A DNA stretch of 64,000 nt from positions 31,164 to 95,163 of the forward strand of contig JALWYQ010000044.1 in the NCBI GenBank assembly GCA_027078365.1, given 5' to 3'. The notes beneath the pieces were generated by a model. The model saw only the letters and a list, made by a program, of their open reading frames with translations, made no database searches and was not told the DNA's origin. Made by a program: the position numbers and the translations under genes. The stretch comes from Phycisphaerae bacterium (GTDB taxonomy: Bacteria; Planctomycetota; Phycisphaerae; Sedimentisphaerales; Sedimentisphaeraceae). Positions 36,835 to 45,464 of the stretch are shown here, one piece after another. Within the stretch, counting starts at the first letter, position 1; every line of letters starts with the position of its first letter.

Positions 36835-36862
36835 AAGCCCCACTTTAATTATCGTGGGGCTT
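36835..36862 (-). terminator. Intrinsic terminator after asd
   Basis: On the minus strand AAGCCCCAC pairs with GTGGGGCTT around a short A/T loop and is followed by a run of seven T. It begins 15 bases after the asd stop codon and would uncouple asd from truA. Confidence 0.9.
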
Positions 36863-36876
36863 ACAATAAGTCTTCT

Positions 36877-37878
36877 TTAAATCATTTTCTCAGCGATTTG
36901 AAGAGCGTTTAATGCAGCTCCCTTTCGTATTTGATCGCCGCATAGCCAGAGATTAATTCCTCTGTTATCAGGAATAGATTCATCTTGACGAATGCGTCCA
37001 ACGTAAACATCATTCTTACCATCTGCATCGAGTGGCATTGGGAATCTATTGTTTTCTACATCATCAAGAACTGTTACGCCAGGAGCTGTGCTTAGCAGGC
37101 TGCGCACTTGCTCTGGTGTGATTGGGTCTGTGAACTCAAGGTTAATGCTTTCGCTATGGGCACGCATAACCGGAACACGCACGCATGTACAGGTTATTGC
37201 CATTTCCGGAGCGTTGAATATCTTTCTAGTTTCTTTAACCATTTTCATCTCTTCTTCGTTGTAGCCATTTGGCATCATTGGAGAGTTGTGGCAGAAGAGA
37301 TTGAACGCAATCTGATATGGGAAGGCTTCGCATTTAGCTTCTTTGCCATCTAGGATGTCTCGGCTTTGGTTAGCAAGCTCATTCATAGCGGCTATTCCTG
37401 CTCCACTTGCAGCCTGATAAGTGCTAACTACCATCCTCTTGACTTTATTTGCTTTATGTAGAGGCCAGATTGGTACAAGAGCAATAATTGTAGAGCAGTT
37501 TGGGTTTGCTATAATTCCCTTGTTTTCCTTGATTGCTTCAGGGTTCACCTCAGGGACCACGAGTGGGACTTCAGGGTCCATTCTAAATGCTGAAGAGTTA
37601 TCAATCATTACAGCTCCAGAGTCAACAACTGCCTTGGCAAAAGTCTTGCTCTGTGAACCTCCAGCGCTGAAAAGGGCGATATCCACACCTTTAAAGCTGT
37701 CATTTGTCATCTCTTCGACAGTATATTCCTTGCCTTTAAAGATTATCTTTTTGCCAGCAGAACGTGCGCTTGCTAGCATTTTTAGTGAATCGAATTCGAA
37801 ATTACGTTCTTCAATAAGTTTTAAAAATTCCTGACCGACAGCGCCAGTAACGCCGGCGATAGCCAAATTGCAACCCAT
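36877..37878 (-). CDS. asd: Aspartate-semialdehyde dehydrogenase
   Basis: 333 residues. NADP-binding LAIAGVTGAVGQEFLKLIEER, IDNSSAFRMDPEVPLVVPEVN, catalytic cysteine in IANPNCSTIIALVPIWPLH and the C-terminal QDESIPDNRGINLWLCGDQIRKGAALNA are typical. Reduces aspartyl phosphate to the semialdehyde for lysine, threonine, methionine and diaminopimelate synthesis. GGAG precedes the ATG by six bases. Monocistronic with its own terminator. Confidence 0.97.
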   Translation of the reverse strand: MGCNLAIAGVTGAVGQEFLKLIEERNFEFDSLKMLASARSAGKKIIFKGKEYTVEEMTNDSFKGVDIALFSAGGSQSKTFAKAVVDSGAVMIDNSSAFRMDPEVPLVVPEVNPEAIKENKGIIANPNCSTIIALVPIWPLHKANKVKRMVVSTYQAASGAGIAAMNELANQSRDILDGKEAKCEAFPYQIAFNLFCHNSPMMPNGYNEEEMKMVKETRKIFNAPEMAITCTCVRVPVMRAHSESINLEFTDPITPEQVRSLLSTAPGVTVLDDVENNRFPMPLDADGKNDVYVGRIRQDESIPDNRGINLWLCGDQIRKGAALNALQIAEKMI

Positions 37879-38279
37879 TTTAATCTCCAGATATTCTTAA
37901 TTCTTTTAATGCAACTATTACGATTAACCGCAAAGTGCTTACAAAGTCGGCAGATTATAGTATTTTTCTCCGCAGAATGCAACTGGATTAATCTCTAACA
38001 GTATATTCTGGGATAAGGTTGCTTGCAGTAGCTCTTGTATTAACAGGAGATAGTGGAAGGCCTTTGATTACTGATTTTAGCGCAGCTGTTGTACCCAAAT
38101 ATATTATTGTTGGAAATCAAATTCGGATAACCTATACTAATTGTGATGATTAGGGAGAGCATAGCTAGAATCATACATAAGTTGGCACGGGTAAGTACTA
38201 TGGTGTATTCAACTCCCAATCGCAACCGAGTAGCTGAGATTAAAACTAGATTGATTGTCAACTTACTGGGAGGTTACAA
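37879..38279. other. Divergent intergenic region
   Basis: About 400 bases between leftward asd and the rightward small protein. A 52-codon rightward open stretch without a good start (ending near 38153) and a 73-codon leftward frame are both unconvincing. No RNA motif recognised. Confidence 0.35.
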
Positions 38280-38624
38280 ATGGCTGTAGTTAACAGAAAA
38301 AGAATCTTTCTGATTTTATTTCTGATTTGTATGGGTGCTATTCTTTATTTTCAGACAAGTCGCTCTAGGTTTACTACGAAGAGATGGTTAGAGATGAAAG
38401 GCTCAGACAGAGTTGCAATAGCCAAAGATTTCGTGCGAAATCACTACAAAGATGGGATGACGGTATTGGAGTTAAAGAAAATGCTTGGCGAGCCGGATGA
38501 AAACATGGGGAGCGGGCTAATTGTCTACGATGTCGGAGAAAACTATATTTCCCAAATTGTTCTAAGTTTTAATGTTTCTGAAGATGCAACGACCTCCAAT
38601 CCTATGGTATGGCAGTTTGATTAG
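38280..38624 (+). CDS. Small membrane-anchored protein, BamE/SmpA-like fold possible
   Basis: 114 residues with one N-terminal membrane helix (RIFLILFLICMGAILYF) and a soluble rest placed outside. The stretch YKDGMTVLELKKMLGEPDENMGSGLIVYDVGENY resembles the GMTxxEVxxLLGxPD...WxY motif of BamE/OmlA-like small proteins, but there is no lipobox cysteine. GGGAGG lies seven bases before the ATG. Function unknown; possibly an envelope assembly accessory. Confidence 0.7.
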   Translation: MAVVNRKRIFLILFLICMGAILYFQTSRSRFTTKRWLEMKGSDRVAIAKDFVRNHYKDGMTVLELKKMLGEPDENMGSGLIVYDVGENYISQIVLSFNVSEDATTSNPMVWQFD

Positions 38625-38656
38625 AGCAAATAATTTAATCACAATTCAAAAGTTTG

Positions 38657-39082
38657 ATGTATTGTTTCTTTGAGTATATCGTTAGAGAAGGGCCGATAGA
38701 GTATAGAATATTTGCAAGCGATTTTGGTGCAGAATGGAATGCCTTAAATAAAGAGTCTGCAATGTTATATTAACCGGCAAATTATGCTAAGGCAATCGTT
38801 GCTGCAGATAAGGTATTGAAGATTGTCGAGAAAAATGTAGGGTCTAATCACCCAGAAGCTGCGCTGAGTTTTAATGATCCTAACTTCTTATACAACAATC
38901 AAGAAAGCGTGCTCAAGCAAAATCCCTCTACAAAGCTTCTCTTGCGATTGATGAAAAATAATCATCCGTATGTTGCAGGAGTCTTGAAGAGCCTTGCTAG
39001 GTTATACCGAAAAACTGGCAGAGAAGATGAGACGAAGCGGCAAATGTCTTGTACTACGAAAATAGAAAAGATTGCGAAATGA
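38657..39082 (+). pseudogene. Decayed kinesin-light-chain-type TPR gene
   Basis: One forward frame from an ATG at 38657 reads through AEWNALNKESAMLY, an in-frame TAA, then NYAKAIVAADKVLKIVEKNVG, SNHPEAALSFNDPNFLYN and ends LARLYRKTGREDETKRQ...TKIEKIAK. These pieces match, in order, the N-cap (TEWATLNKKVVTLY, NYTKAIPVAKKAIKIAEENAG), one repeat and the C-cap (LAELYRKTGRVDEAQQLESRATKIRKIKR minus a few) of the intact TPR gene at 46.9 kb. The middle array of repeats is missing, and the stop codon interrupts it. A remnant left by repeat collapse and drift is the simplest reading. Confidence 0.75.
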
Positions 39083-39148
39083 TTAACTAAAAAAAATCTG
39101 ATAATCGTTGCATTTGAGATAATTCTAATTATAATCTATGGCTCAATT

Positions 39149-39233
39149 GGCTGAGTGGCGGAATTGGCAGACGCTGGGGATTTAAAATCCCTTGCCTGTA
39201 ATGGGCGTGTGGGTTCGAGTCCCACCTCGGCTA
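39149..39233 (+). tRNA. tRNA-Leu (anticodon TAA)
   Basis: A class II tRNA folds here: acceptor GGCTGAG with CTCGGCT (two G-T pairs), D-arm GCGGAATTGGCAGACGC typical of leucine tRNAs, anticodon stem GGGGA/TCCCT around TTTAAAA with anticodon TAA, a long variable arm, T-arm GTGGGTTCGAGTCCCAC, and discriminator A. CCA is not encoded. Its last three bases overlap, on the opposite strand, the stop codon of tmk. Confidence 0.95.
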
Positions 39234-39893
39234 TAATTGTTTTTCTTTACTAAAGCTTTCCAAAACTTTCTCTAAAACCATTCTTTGTACTGTCTCTATA
39301 TCTTGACTTGCATCTATCACATCAATAATGCCCGCAGTATCTTTTTTGGATTTATAGAGCTCTGCAAATTTGAGGTAGCCCTCGCGTACTTTTCTGTGGT
39401 AGTCACCTCCTTTTGTTTCCATTCTATCTAGAGATTCACCTAGTCTTGAGCTACTTTTGTCGAAGTTTAAATCTAGAATAATTGTGAGGTCTGGAAAGCT
39501 ACGTTCTAGAGAGATATTTGCTACATCTACCACCGCTTCAATTCCAAAGCCTCCAGCATAGCCTTGGTATGCGCAGCTACTTGAGAGCCATCTATCCATA
39601 ACCACACAACTTCCAGCCGCAAGTGCAGGTGCTATTTTTTCTTTCCATAACTGCGCTCTTGCTGCCATATATAGCAACAATTCAACATTATCGCCCATGC
39701 CATGATAATCATGGCCAAGCAAAATATCTCTGATTGCCTCACCTATTACAGTTGTTCCTGGATCGCGAAAATTCTCAACTTTGCAACCAAGACTTTCAAT
39801 ATACTCGCTTAAAAGTTTTGTTTGCGTAGTTTTTCCGCAGCCGTCTGGACCGTCAAGAACGATGAACTTTGATGTAAACACGCTATTGTTCAT
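39231..39893 (-). CDS. tmk: Thymidylate kinase
   Basis: 220 residues. FIVLDGPDGCGKTTQTKLL is the P-loop, NFRDPGTTVIGEAIRDILLG the dTMP-binding DR-like segment, VMDRWLSSSCAYQGYAGG the DRxxxSxxAYQ motif and RLGESLDRMETKGGDYHRKVREGY the lid. Makes dTDP for DNA synthesis. Last gene of the leftward holB-ricT-metG-Minf_1886-tmk cluster; its TAG stop lies antisense to the tRNA-Leu 3' end. Confidence 0.95.
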   Translation of the reverse strand: MNNSVFTSKFIVLDGPDGCGKTTQTKLLSEYIESLGCKVENFRDPGTTVIGEAIRDILLGHDYHGMGDNVELLLYMAARAQLWKEKIAPALAAGSCVVMDRWLSSSCAYQGYAGGFGIEAVVDVANISLERSFPDLTIILDLNFDKSSSRLGESLDRMETKGGDYHRKVREGYLKFAELYKSKKDTAGIIDVIDASQDIETVQRMVLEKVLESFSKEKQL

Positions 39894-39923
39894 ATTGTGG
39901 GTTTCTAATCTTTGGCTCTGTAG

Positions 39924-40304
39924 CTAGCAAGTTATTTTAAATTGTTTCTCAAAGACTGTTTCGAAATCATACACATCATCGAAGTCTTCGATTTTATCGC
40001 TTGGCTGCGCACTCATCCAGTGGTTTTCAATCATCAAGTAAACGATGTTGCCAAAATCCCTTGTACTTTTTACGTTCCAATTCTCCAAGACAGTTTTGGC
40101 AAGTCGCCCCCATCTTTCGCTGGCAAGTTCGCCAAGCCCCTTAGCTAAAACTTCACCTGTAATATGACCTATATGCTCGTGTGGGTTTTGGTCTCTGAGT
40201 TTGCGCACAGTAACCCCAAGCCCCTCATACACAAATCTAAGAGCGTCTGGGTGGTACCTTCCGTCGCTACGAGCGATTTGTTCTATTGTTTTCTTTGTAT
40301 CCAC
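39924..40304 (-). CDS. Minf_1886 family conserved protein
   Basis: 126 residues from GTG, five bases after the metG stop. IARSDGRYHPDALRFVYEGL, HIGHITGEVLAKGLGELASERWG and AKTVLENWNVKSTRDFGNIVYLMIENHWM match the Minf_1886 family, conserved across planctomycetes, verrucomicrobia and acidobacteria, with no known function. No signal or membrane helix. The tight metG-this-tmk spacing means it is cotranscribed with translation and nucleotide genes. Confidence 0.88.
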   Translation of the reverse strand: MDTKKTIEQIARSDGRYHPDALRFVYEGLGVTVRKLRDQNPHEHIGHITGEVLAKGLGELASERWGRLAKTVLENWNVKSTRDFGNIVYLMIENHWMSAQPSDKIEDFDDVYDFETVFEKQFKITC

Positions 40305-40309
40305 TGCCC

Positions 40310-42334
40310 TTAATGCACTCTCTGGCCAGGCTTTGCTCCAGAGTCTGGAGAGATAATGCTAATCTCACTACCGCCAGGACCAGCTGCCACAATCATAGCT
40401 TCCGATACACCAAATCTCATTTTTCTAGGCGCTAGGTTCGCAACACATACAACTAATCTTCCAAGAAGATCTTCTGGTTTGTACGCTTTTGAGATTCCGG
40501 CAAACACGTTCTTCTTAATGCCACCAATATCAAGCACTAGGTGCAGGAGCTTGTCTGCGGCTTCTACGTTCTCAGCTAGAACAACCTTAGCTACTCTAAG
40601 GTCAACCTTCATAAAATCGTCAAAGTTGCATTCATCTGCAAGAGGCTCATCAAGTTCAATCTTAGTCTCTTCTACAGCGGTTACTTCCTCTTCTTGTGTT
40701 TGTTCTTGTTTTGATTCTTCGAGCATTGCCTCTACCTTTTCCATCTCAACACGTTCTATTAATCTGATAAATTTTTTAATCTCATGGTCAACTAAAACCT
40801 CATCGACATCCGCAAATGTTAGAGGTTTGACATTGAGGATTGATTCTATCTTTGCTGCATAATCTGGCAAGACAGCTTTTATGTAGATTGTCAGGATACG
40901 CACCGCATTTAAAACAGCGCTTAGCGTTTCTCTCGTTTCTTTTTCATCTGTCTTGATGCTAACCCACGGTTGTTTCTCATCGATGTATTTATTTACTTCA
41001 TCTGTTAGAGCAGATATTGTGCGCATTGCTGAGCGGTACTTAAGCGCTTCGTAATCTGAGATGATACTGTCTTTTTGCGCTTGGATTTTTGAAACTAATT
41101 CTTTTCCCTGCTCATCCATCGCAACGATCTTGCCACCTAGTTTCTTCTTTAGCATTGGCACACTTCTACTAGTCAGGTTGGCGAGTTTTCCAACTAGGTC
41201 TGAATTGACTCTGGTTATAAAGTCTTCAACATTAAAATCAATATCATCAACCCCGTCGCTCAATTTTACTGCGTAGTAGTAACGCAGGTATTGAGGGTCG
41301 AGATGATTTAAGTATGTCCTTGCTTTGATTAAAGTTCCCTTACTCTTACTCATCTTTTTACCGTTTAGAGTTAGGAAACCATGCACGAATAACTTGTTGG
41401 CAGTTTTAAAGCCTGCGCCCATTAACATTGCAGGCCAGAATAATGCGTGGAAGTTTATAATGTCTTTTCCGATAAAGTGGTAAAGCTCCCACTCTTTAGA
41501 GTTCCAGAGTTGGTTAAAATCAATTCCATTCTTATCGCAGAAGTTTTTCGCTGAAGCCATGTATCCAATAGGTGCATCTAGCCAGACATAGAAATATTTA
41601 TCTTCTTCGCCCGGTATCTTAAATCCAAAATATGGACCATCTCTCGAGATATCCCAGTCCATCAATCCGCTCTTGAACCATTCACCGATTTTGTTGGCGA
41701 CTGATTTATGGGCATGCCCAGATTCTAAAAGTTCTTTTACCTGCGTTTCATATTTACTGAGCTTAAAGAAGTAATGTTTACTCTCTTTGCGCAGAGGCTT
41801 TGAAGAACAGATTGCACATCTTGCTTCTTTTAATTCTGTTGGAGAGTATGTTGCCCCGCACTGGTCGCAGGAGTCGCCGTATTGATCGGCTGCGCCGCAT
41901 TTTGGGCATACTCCCTTTATGAATCTATCCGGCAAAAACATCTTGCAATCGTCGCAATAGGCCTGCTCGATTGTTTTCGTTATTATTGAGCCGTTATCTT
42001 TGAGTTTGTTGTATATGTACTCACTGAGTTCTTTATTTTCATCCGAATGGGTTGTGTAGAAGTTGTCAAACTCAATGCCAAAATCTGCAAAGTCTTTTGA
42101 GTGTTCGCTGTGTATCTCGTCTATTAGCTGCTGAGGCGTTATCCCTTTTTGACGGGCATGGAGCATGATAGGGGTTCCATGCGCATCGTCAGCGCAGAAA
42201 TAACGACATTCATTGTTGCATAGTTTCTGAAATCTTACCCAGATATCTGTTTGAATATATTCCACCATATGTCCGACATGGATTGGCCCATTGGCATATG
42301 GCAGAGCTGATGTTACTACAATTTTGCGAGACAT
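40310..42334 (-). CDS. metG: Methionyl-tRNA synthetase with C-terminal tRNA-binding domain
   Basis: 674 residues. TSALPYANGPIHVGHMVEY is the HIGH region, two zinc-knuckle pairs (CDDCKMF...CPKCGAA and CDQCGA...CAICSS), KKMSKSKGT, an anticodon-binding helical domain, and after a Glu-rich linker (about 530-560) the EMAP/Trbp111-type domain DDFMKVDLRVAKVVLAENVE...GRLVVCVANLAPRKM that dimerises and binds tRNA. The start overlaps the ricT stop in TAATG, so the two are translationally coupled. Confidence 0.97.
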   Translation of the reverse strand: MSRKIVVTSALPYANGPIHVGHMVEYIQTDIWVRFQKLCNNECRYFCADDAHGTPIMLHARQKGITPQQLIDEIHSEHSKDFADFGIEFDNFYTTHSDENKELSEYIYNKLKDNGSIITKTIEQAYCDDCKMFLPDRFIKGVCPKCGAADQYGDSCDQCGATYSPTELKEARCAICSSKPLRKESKHYFFKLSKYETQVKELLESGHAHKSVANKIGEWFKSGLMDWDISRDGPYFGFKIPGEEDKYFYVWLDAPIGYMASAKNFCDKNGIDFNQLWNSKEWELYHFIGKDIINFHALFWPAMLMGAGFKTANKLFVHGFLTLNGKKMSKSKGTLIKARTYLNHLDPQYLRYYYAVKLSDGVDDIDFNVEDFITRVNSDLVGKLANLTSRSVPMLKKKLGGKIVAMDEQGKELVSKIQAQKDSIISDYEALKYRSAMRTISALTDEVNKYIDEKQPWVSIKTDEKETRETLSAVLNAVRILTIYIKAVLPDYAAKIESILNVKPLTFADVDEVLVDHEIKKFIRLIERVEMEKVEAMLEESKQEQTQEEEVTAVEETKIELDEPLADECNFDDFMKVDLRVAKVVLAENVEAADKLLHLVLDIGGIKKNVFAGISKAYKPEDLLGRLVVCVANLAPRKMRFGVSEAMIVAAGPGGSEISIISPDSGAKPGQRVH

Positions 42335-43593
42335 TAATCTTCCTTTTTCGTACTGTTATTGCCTTGATTGTTTTGAGTTTTTGTCATAGCGTTCTTTTTG
42401 TTAGGCCTGCGTCGTCTTTTTTTTCTCGCAGGATTGTTTTGTCCCTTTTGCTTCTGGCCATCACCTTGCGGTTTATTCTCCGCTCTCTTCTGAGTGTTTT
42501 GAGGCCTTGGCTTGCGTCTTCTGTTGTTGCGAGATGTTCGCTGAGAGTTTGGTCTTTGTTCTTGACTCTTATCAGTGCTAGCATCTCTTTGTTCTTCTGG
42601 AGATTGTTCTTTAGCGGCGGTTTCACCGGCTACTTTGTTGTTATCTTTAGATGTTGAAACGTCGTTGTTTGAGTTTTTGATTTCCTGTTGTTTTTTTTGT
42701 TGAGGAGATCTTTGATCTTTGAGTATCTCAATATCTTCAAGCGCAACTGCCTCAAACTTTCCGTCGTCATATAAAACTTTTACCAGCTGAGTCAAAATCT
42801 GATAATCTACAACTTTACCCTCACCGTGTTCAGTCTTTACTCTTGTTGCACGGTTTGGCAAGTTTGCTTTTAGCTGTTTGTAGGTTTCGTCTTCAAACCG
42901 CAGACAACATCTAAGTCTCCCGCAATGGCCACTAATTTTAGACGGGTCGAGTGTTGCCTTTTGAATTTTTGCCATCCTCATATTTACAGGCTTTAGAATC
43001 TTGAGGTACCTAGAGCAGCAACATTGCTGGCCACATGTTTCGTAGTCGCTTATTATCCTAGCCTCATCTCGAGCGCCTATTTGGCGCATCTCGATTCTAG
43101 TTTGAAACTCTTTGGCAAGTCTTTTGACAAGCTCTCTAAAATCTACCCTGCCATCGCTTAGGAAGTAGAAGATAATTCTCTCACCGCCAAAGATGTGTTC
43201 AAAGTCAACGATTTTCATCTCAAGGCCCAGCTCCTTAACGATGCGCAAACACACCTGCAGCTCTTCTTGCGCAGATTCGTTGATGTGTCTTTCTTCGCTA
43301 AGGTCTTCAGCGGTTGCAAATCTTACGAAAGTTCCTCCCTTACCGATTGGATACTCATCTGATTGCCTATCGTAATACTCATGTAAATCGTCGCAGTTAA
43401 TTTTGAGATTGCCGCCCTTGTAGCTATAACGACCCACAAGTTTGCCGATTTCAAGACCTCTGTCGGTCTTGATGACAACTTTGGATTTTGTGCATGGAAT
43501 ACTCGTCTCGTCGTGGCTAAACCATCCGAGCATTTCCATTTTCCCGTAGCTAACGAGCATTCTATTCTTTTTTCGTTTATCGTTAATAGACAT
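42334..43593 (-). CDS. ricT: PSP1 domain protein RicT/YaaT with basic tail
   Basis: 419 residues. The core has GERIIFYFLSDGRVDFRELVKRLA, TRIEMRQIGARDEARII, ETCGQQCCCSRYL and SGHCGRLRCCLRFEDE: the cysteine-rich PSP1 signature of B. subtilis RicT (YaaT), a subunit of the Fe-S Ric complex that helps mRNA processing. About 130 C-terminal residues form a low-complexity Gln/Asn/Lys/Arg tail (for example NNRRRKPRPQNTQKR and ARKKRRRRPNKK) that is absent in B. subtilis and likely binds RNA. No ricA or ricF in view. Overlaps metG. Confidence 0.93.
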   Translation of the reverse strand: MSINDKRKKNRMLVSYGKMEMLGWFSHDETSIPCTKSKVVIKTDRGLEIGKLVGRYSYKGGNLKINCDDLHEYYDRQSDEYPIGKGGTFVRFATAEDLSEERHINESAQEELQVCLRIVKELGLEMKIVDFEHIFGGERIIFYFLSDGRVDFRELVKRLAKEFQTRIEMRQIGARDEARIISDYETCGQQCCCSRYLKILKPVNMRMAKIQKATLDPSKISGHCGRLRCCLRFEDETYKQLKANLPNRATRVKTEHGEGKVVDYQILTQLVKVLYDDGKFEAVALEDIEILKDQRSPQQKKQQEIKNSNNDVSTSKDNNKVAGETAAKEQSPEEQRDASTDKSQEQRPNSQRTSRNNRRRKPRPQNTQKRAENKPQGDGQKQKGQNNPARKKRRRRPNKKNAMTKTQNNQGNNSTKKED

Positions 43594-43684
43594 TGTTTCC
43601 TATTCATCTTAGGCGTTCGATCGGGTTACTGGTTAAAACATGGCAAGCCCATTCAAACGCGAATTTAGTTTAGCAATACAAACC

Positions 43685-44806
43685 CTATATATTATCAGAC
43701 TCGGTGAATTTGAGCAACATTTCCTCAAAAATCAATCTCTCGTTTACCGATGAATCTATCCACTCCATACTTTGATAGACTTTTTGGATATTTTCGATGC
43801 AGCTGTCAATGTCGTAAGTCTTTGCTATAGCTTCAATTAGCTCTCTTTGATCAGAGTTTGTAATCTCAGAGTCTCTATCAATGTTGAGTTTCATAGCATC
43901 ACTCATAACGCTTACCACCATACTTAGTAGAATCCTATTGACGCGGCGTGAAATATCGCTCTTGTTTATATTCTCTAGGCTCTCGCTCCAGAATCCAGCG
44001 ATTTCTTTACTGGTATTGACAAGCCAACTGGCAGTTTCAAGGGCAGTTTCTAACCTCAACGATTCTATCTTTTTGACAAGATTTTTTTTGACCTCGTATA
44101 GGTTAATTCCCTTTGTTCTTAACTTTGAAAACTCTAGGCTCTTGCCAATGCTACCATCGGTAAGTCTTGCCCAATAAACAGCTTGCGCGCGGTCGAGTCC
44201 GGTTTCCTCTAGTTTTTTGACCACAATATTTTCATCAATAGAGCCAAACCTTACAACACAAGACCTAGACAATGTTGTTGGTAAAAGTTTGTCTAGCCTG
44301 TTGGTTAGCAGGATTATCACACAAAATGGGGGAGGCTCTTCAAGTGTTTTTAGAAGGGCATTTTGGCTAGCAGCATTGAGTCTTTCCGCTTCGTCTATTA
44401 TATAGATAACTTTTTTGCCCTTTTTGGGCTTATTTGCAACCTGTCTTACCACAAACTCATCAATAACATCTTTGGGCATATCGATAGGAGTCTTCTTCCT
44501 ATTCTCAGGTTTCTCTGAAAAACGTATCAACTCCTTATATATAAGCTTTATATCAGGGTGTGAATTGGCCTCCACCAAGAGGCAAGACTCGCATTCTCCG
44601 CAGTTATCCAGAAAGACACCATCCTCAGCCTCGCTTTTCACCGGCGACTCACATAACAGCGTTTTTGCCCACTCTACCGCGGTTTTTTTCTTCCCAACCC
44701 CATCAATCCCAGCAAATATATAGGCGTGGCTAAGCCTATTCAAACGCATTGAGCGTTGAAATGTATCGATTGCGTTGTCTTGAGAGTATATTTGCTTTAA
44801 GCTCAT
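43685..44806 (-). CDS. holB: DNA polymerase III delta-prime subunit
   Basis: 373 residues, AAA+ clamp-loader subunit. IYSQDNAIDTFQRSMRLNRLSHAYIFAG, the P-loop-like GIDGVGKKKTAVEWAK, zinc cysteines CGECESCLLVEANSHPD, VIYIIDEAERLNAASQNALLKTLEEPPP and LLPTTLSRSCVVRF are typical of HolB. The P-loop keeps GxGKK but has Lys before Thr. Loads the sliding clamp. First gene of the leftward cluster; the companion ricT starts 91 nt downstream. Confidence 0.92.
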   Translation of the reverse strand: MSLKQIYSQDNAIDTFQRSMRLNRLSHAYIFAGIDGVGKKKTAVEWAKTLLCESPVKSEAEDGVFLDNCGECESCLLVEANSHPDIKLIYKELIRFSEKPENRKKTPIDMPKDVIDEFVVRQVANKPKKGKKVIYIIDEAERLNAASQNALLKTLEEPPPFCVIILLTNRLDKLLPTTLSRSCVVRFGSIDENIVVKKLEETGLDRAQAVYWARLTDGSIGKSLEFSKLRTKGINLYEVKKNLVKKIESLRLETALETASWLVNTSKEIAGFWSESLENINKSDISRRVNRILLSMVVSVMSDAMKLNIDRDSEITNSDQRELIEAIAKTYDIDSCIENIQKVYQSMEWIDSSVNERLIFEEMLLKFTESDNI

Positions 44807-44978
44807 TTATTCCAGTTTCGTAGTTTGTAGGGCGTTCTAAATTATAATTAAGGGTTTCCCTCTGGAATTATAGCGATATTATGGGCTAATACAAGCATTC
44901 TAGGGATGTTGTTTTTTTAACGCTAACGACGCAAAGAAAAACATTAACCGCAGATGAACGCAGATAAACGCAGATGAA

Positions 44979-45097
44979 AAAATAACTAACCACTAACCAT
45001 TGACAACTAACCACTGACACATCAACTGCTTTAACGCAAAAGACGCAAAAGGAACGCAAGGGACGCAAAGGGAACGGATTAGGACAACTTGTTTTAT
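44979..45097. repeat. Intergenic word-repeat array, copy 1
   Basis: Made of short recurring words: CCGCAGATGAACGCAGAT just before it, then ACTAACCACTAACC, ACTAACCACTGACAC, TTTAACGCAAAAGACGC and GGACGCAAAGGGAACGG, ending AACTTGTTTTAT. The same series recurs 204 bases to the right and, inverted, near 48.9 kb. Such CGCAGAT/AACCACTAACC words are seen between genes in many unrelated environmental bacteria. Together with the next copy it fills the 658-base gap between holB and the PpiC-like gene. Confidence 0.85.
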
Positions 45098-45129
45098 AAA
45101 AAACCTAAAAGATTTTAACCGCAGATAGA

Positions 45130-45158
45130 CCCTATTAGAGTTTGAAACTCTAACAGGG
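45130..45158. repeat. Nested hairpin inserted in the word-repeat array
   Basis: CCCTATTAGAGTTT and AAACTCTAACAGGG form a 14-bp stem with one mismatch and a single G in the centre. It interrupts what would be CCGCAGAT-AAACGCAGATG, and AGAT occurs on both sides (45123-45126 and 45166-45169), as a short target duplication would. Confidence 0.65.
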
Positions 45159-45182
45159 CGAGTACAGATAAACGCAGATGGG

Positions 45183-45311
45183 AAAATAACTAACCACTAA
45201 CCATTGACAACTAACCACTGACACATCAACTGCTTTAACGCAAAAGACGCAAAAGGGACGCAAGGGACGCAGGAGGACGCAAACGAAACGGAATAGAAGA
45301 ACTTGTTTTAT
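45183..45311. repeat. Intergenic word-repeat array, copy 2
   Basis: Direct repeat of copy 1, starting with the identical AAAATAACTAACCACTAACC and running through the GACGCAAAAG words to AGAACTTGTTTTAT, with a slightly expanded GGACGC section. Confidence 0.85.
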
Positions 45312-45464
45312 TTGAAAAACTAACTTTCTCTGCTGTGTAGGTATGAACGCTCAAGGTTGCGCAAATGCGTTTGTTATTTTCCTGCTTGCTTCATCGTGTA
45401 AATGCCTATACGATTCCATCTGGTAAGTTACCGAGAATCTATTCACTTAAAAGGGGAGAGAAAT

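Noticed and set aside
37995..38153. 52-codon rightward open stretch between asd and the BamE-like gene
   Set aside because: No ATG or ribosome site and no similarity I can recognise; length is within chance for AT-rich DNA.
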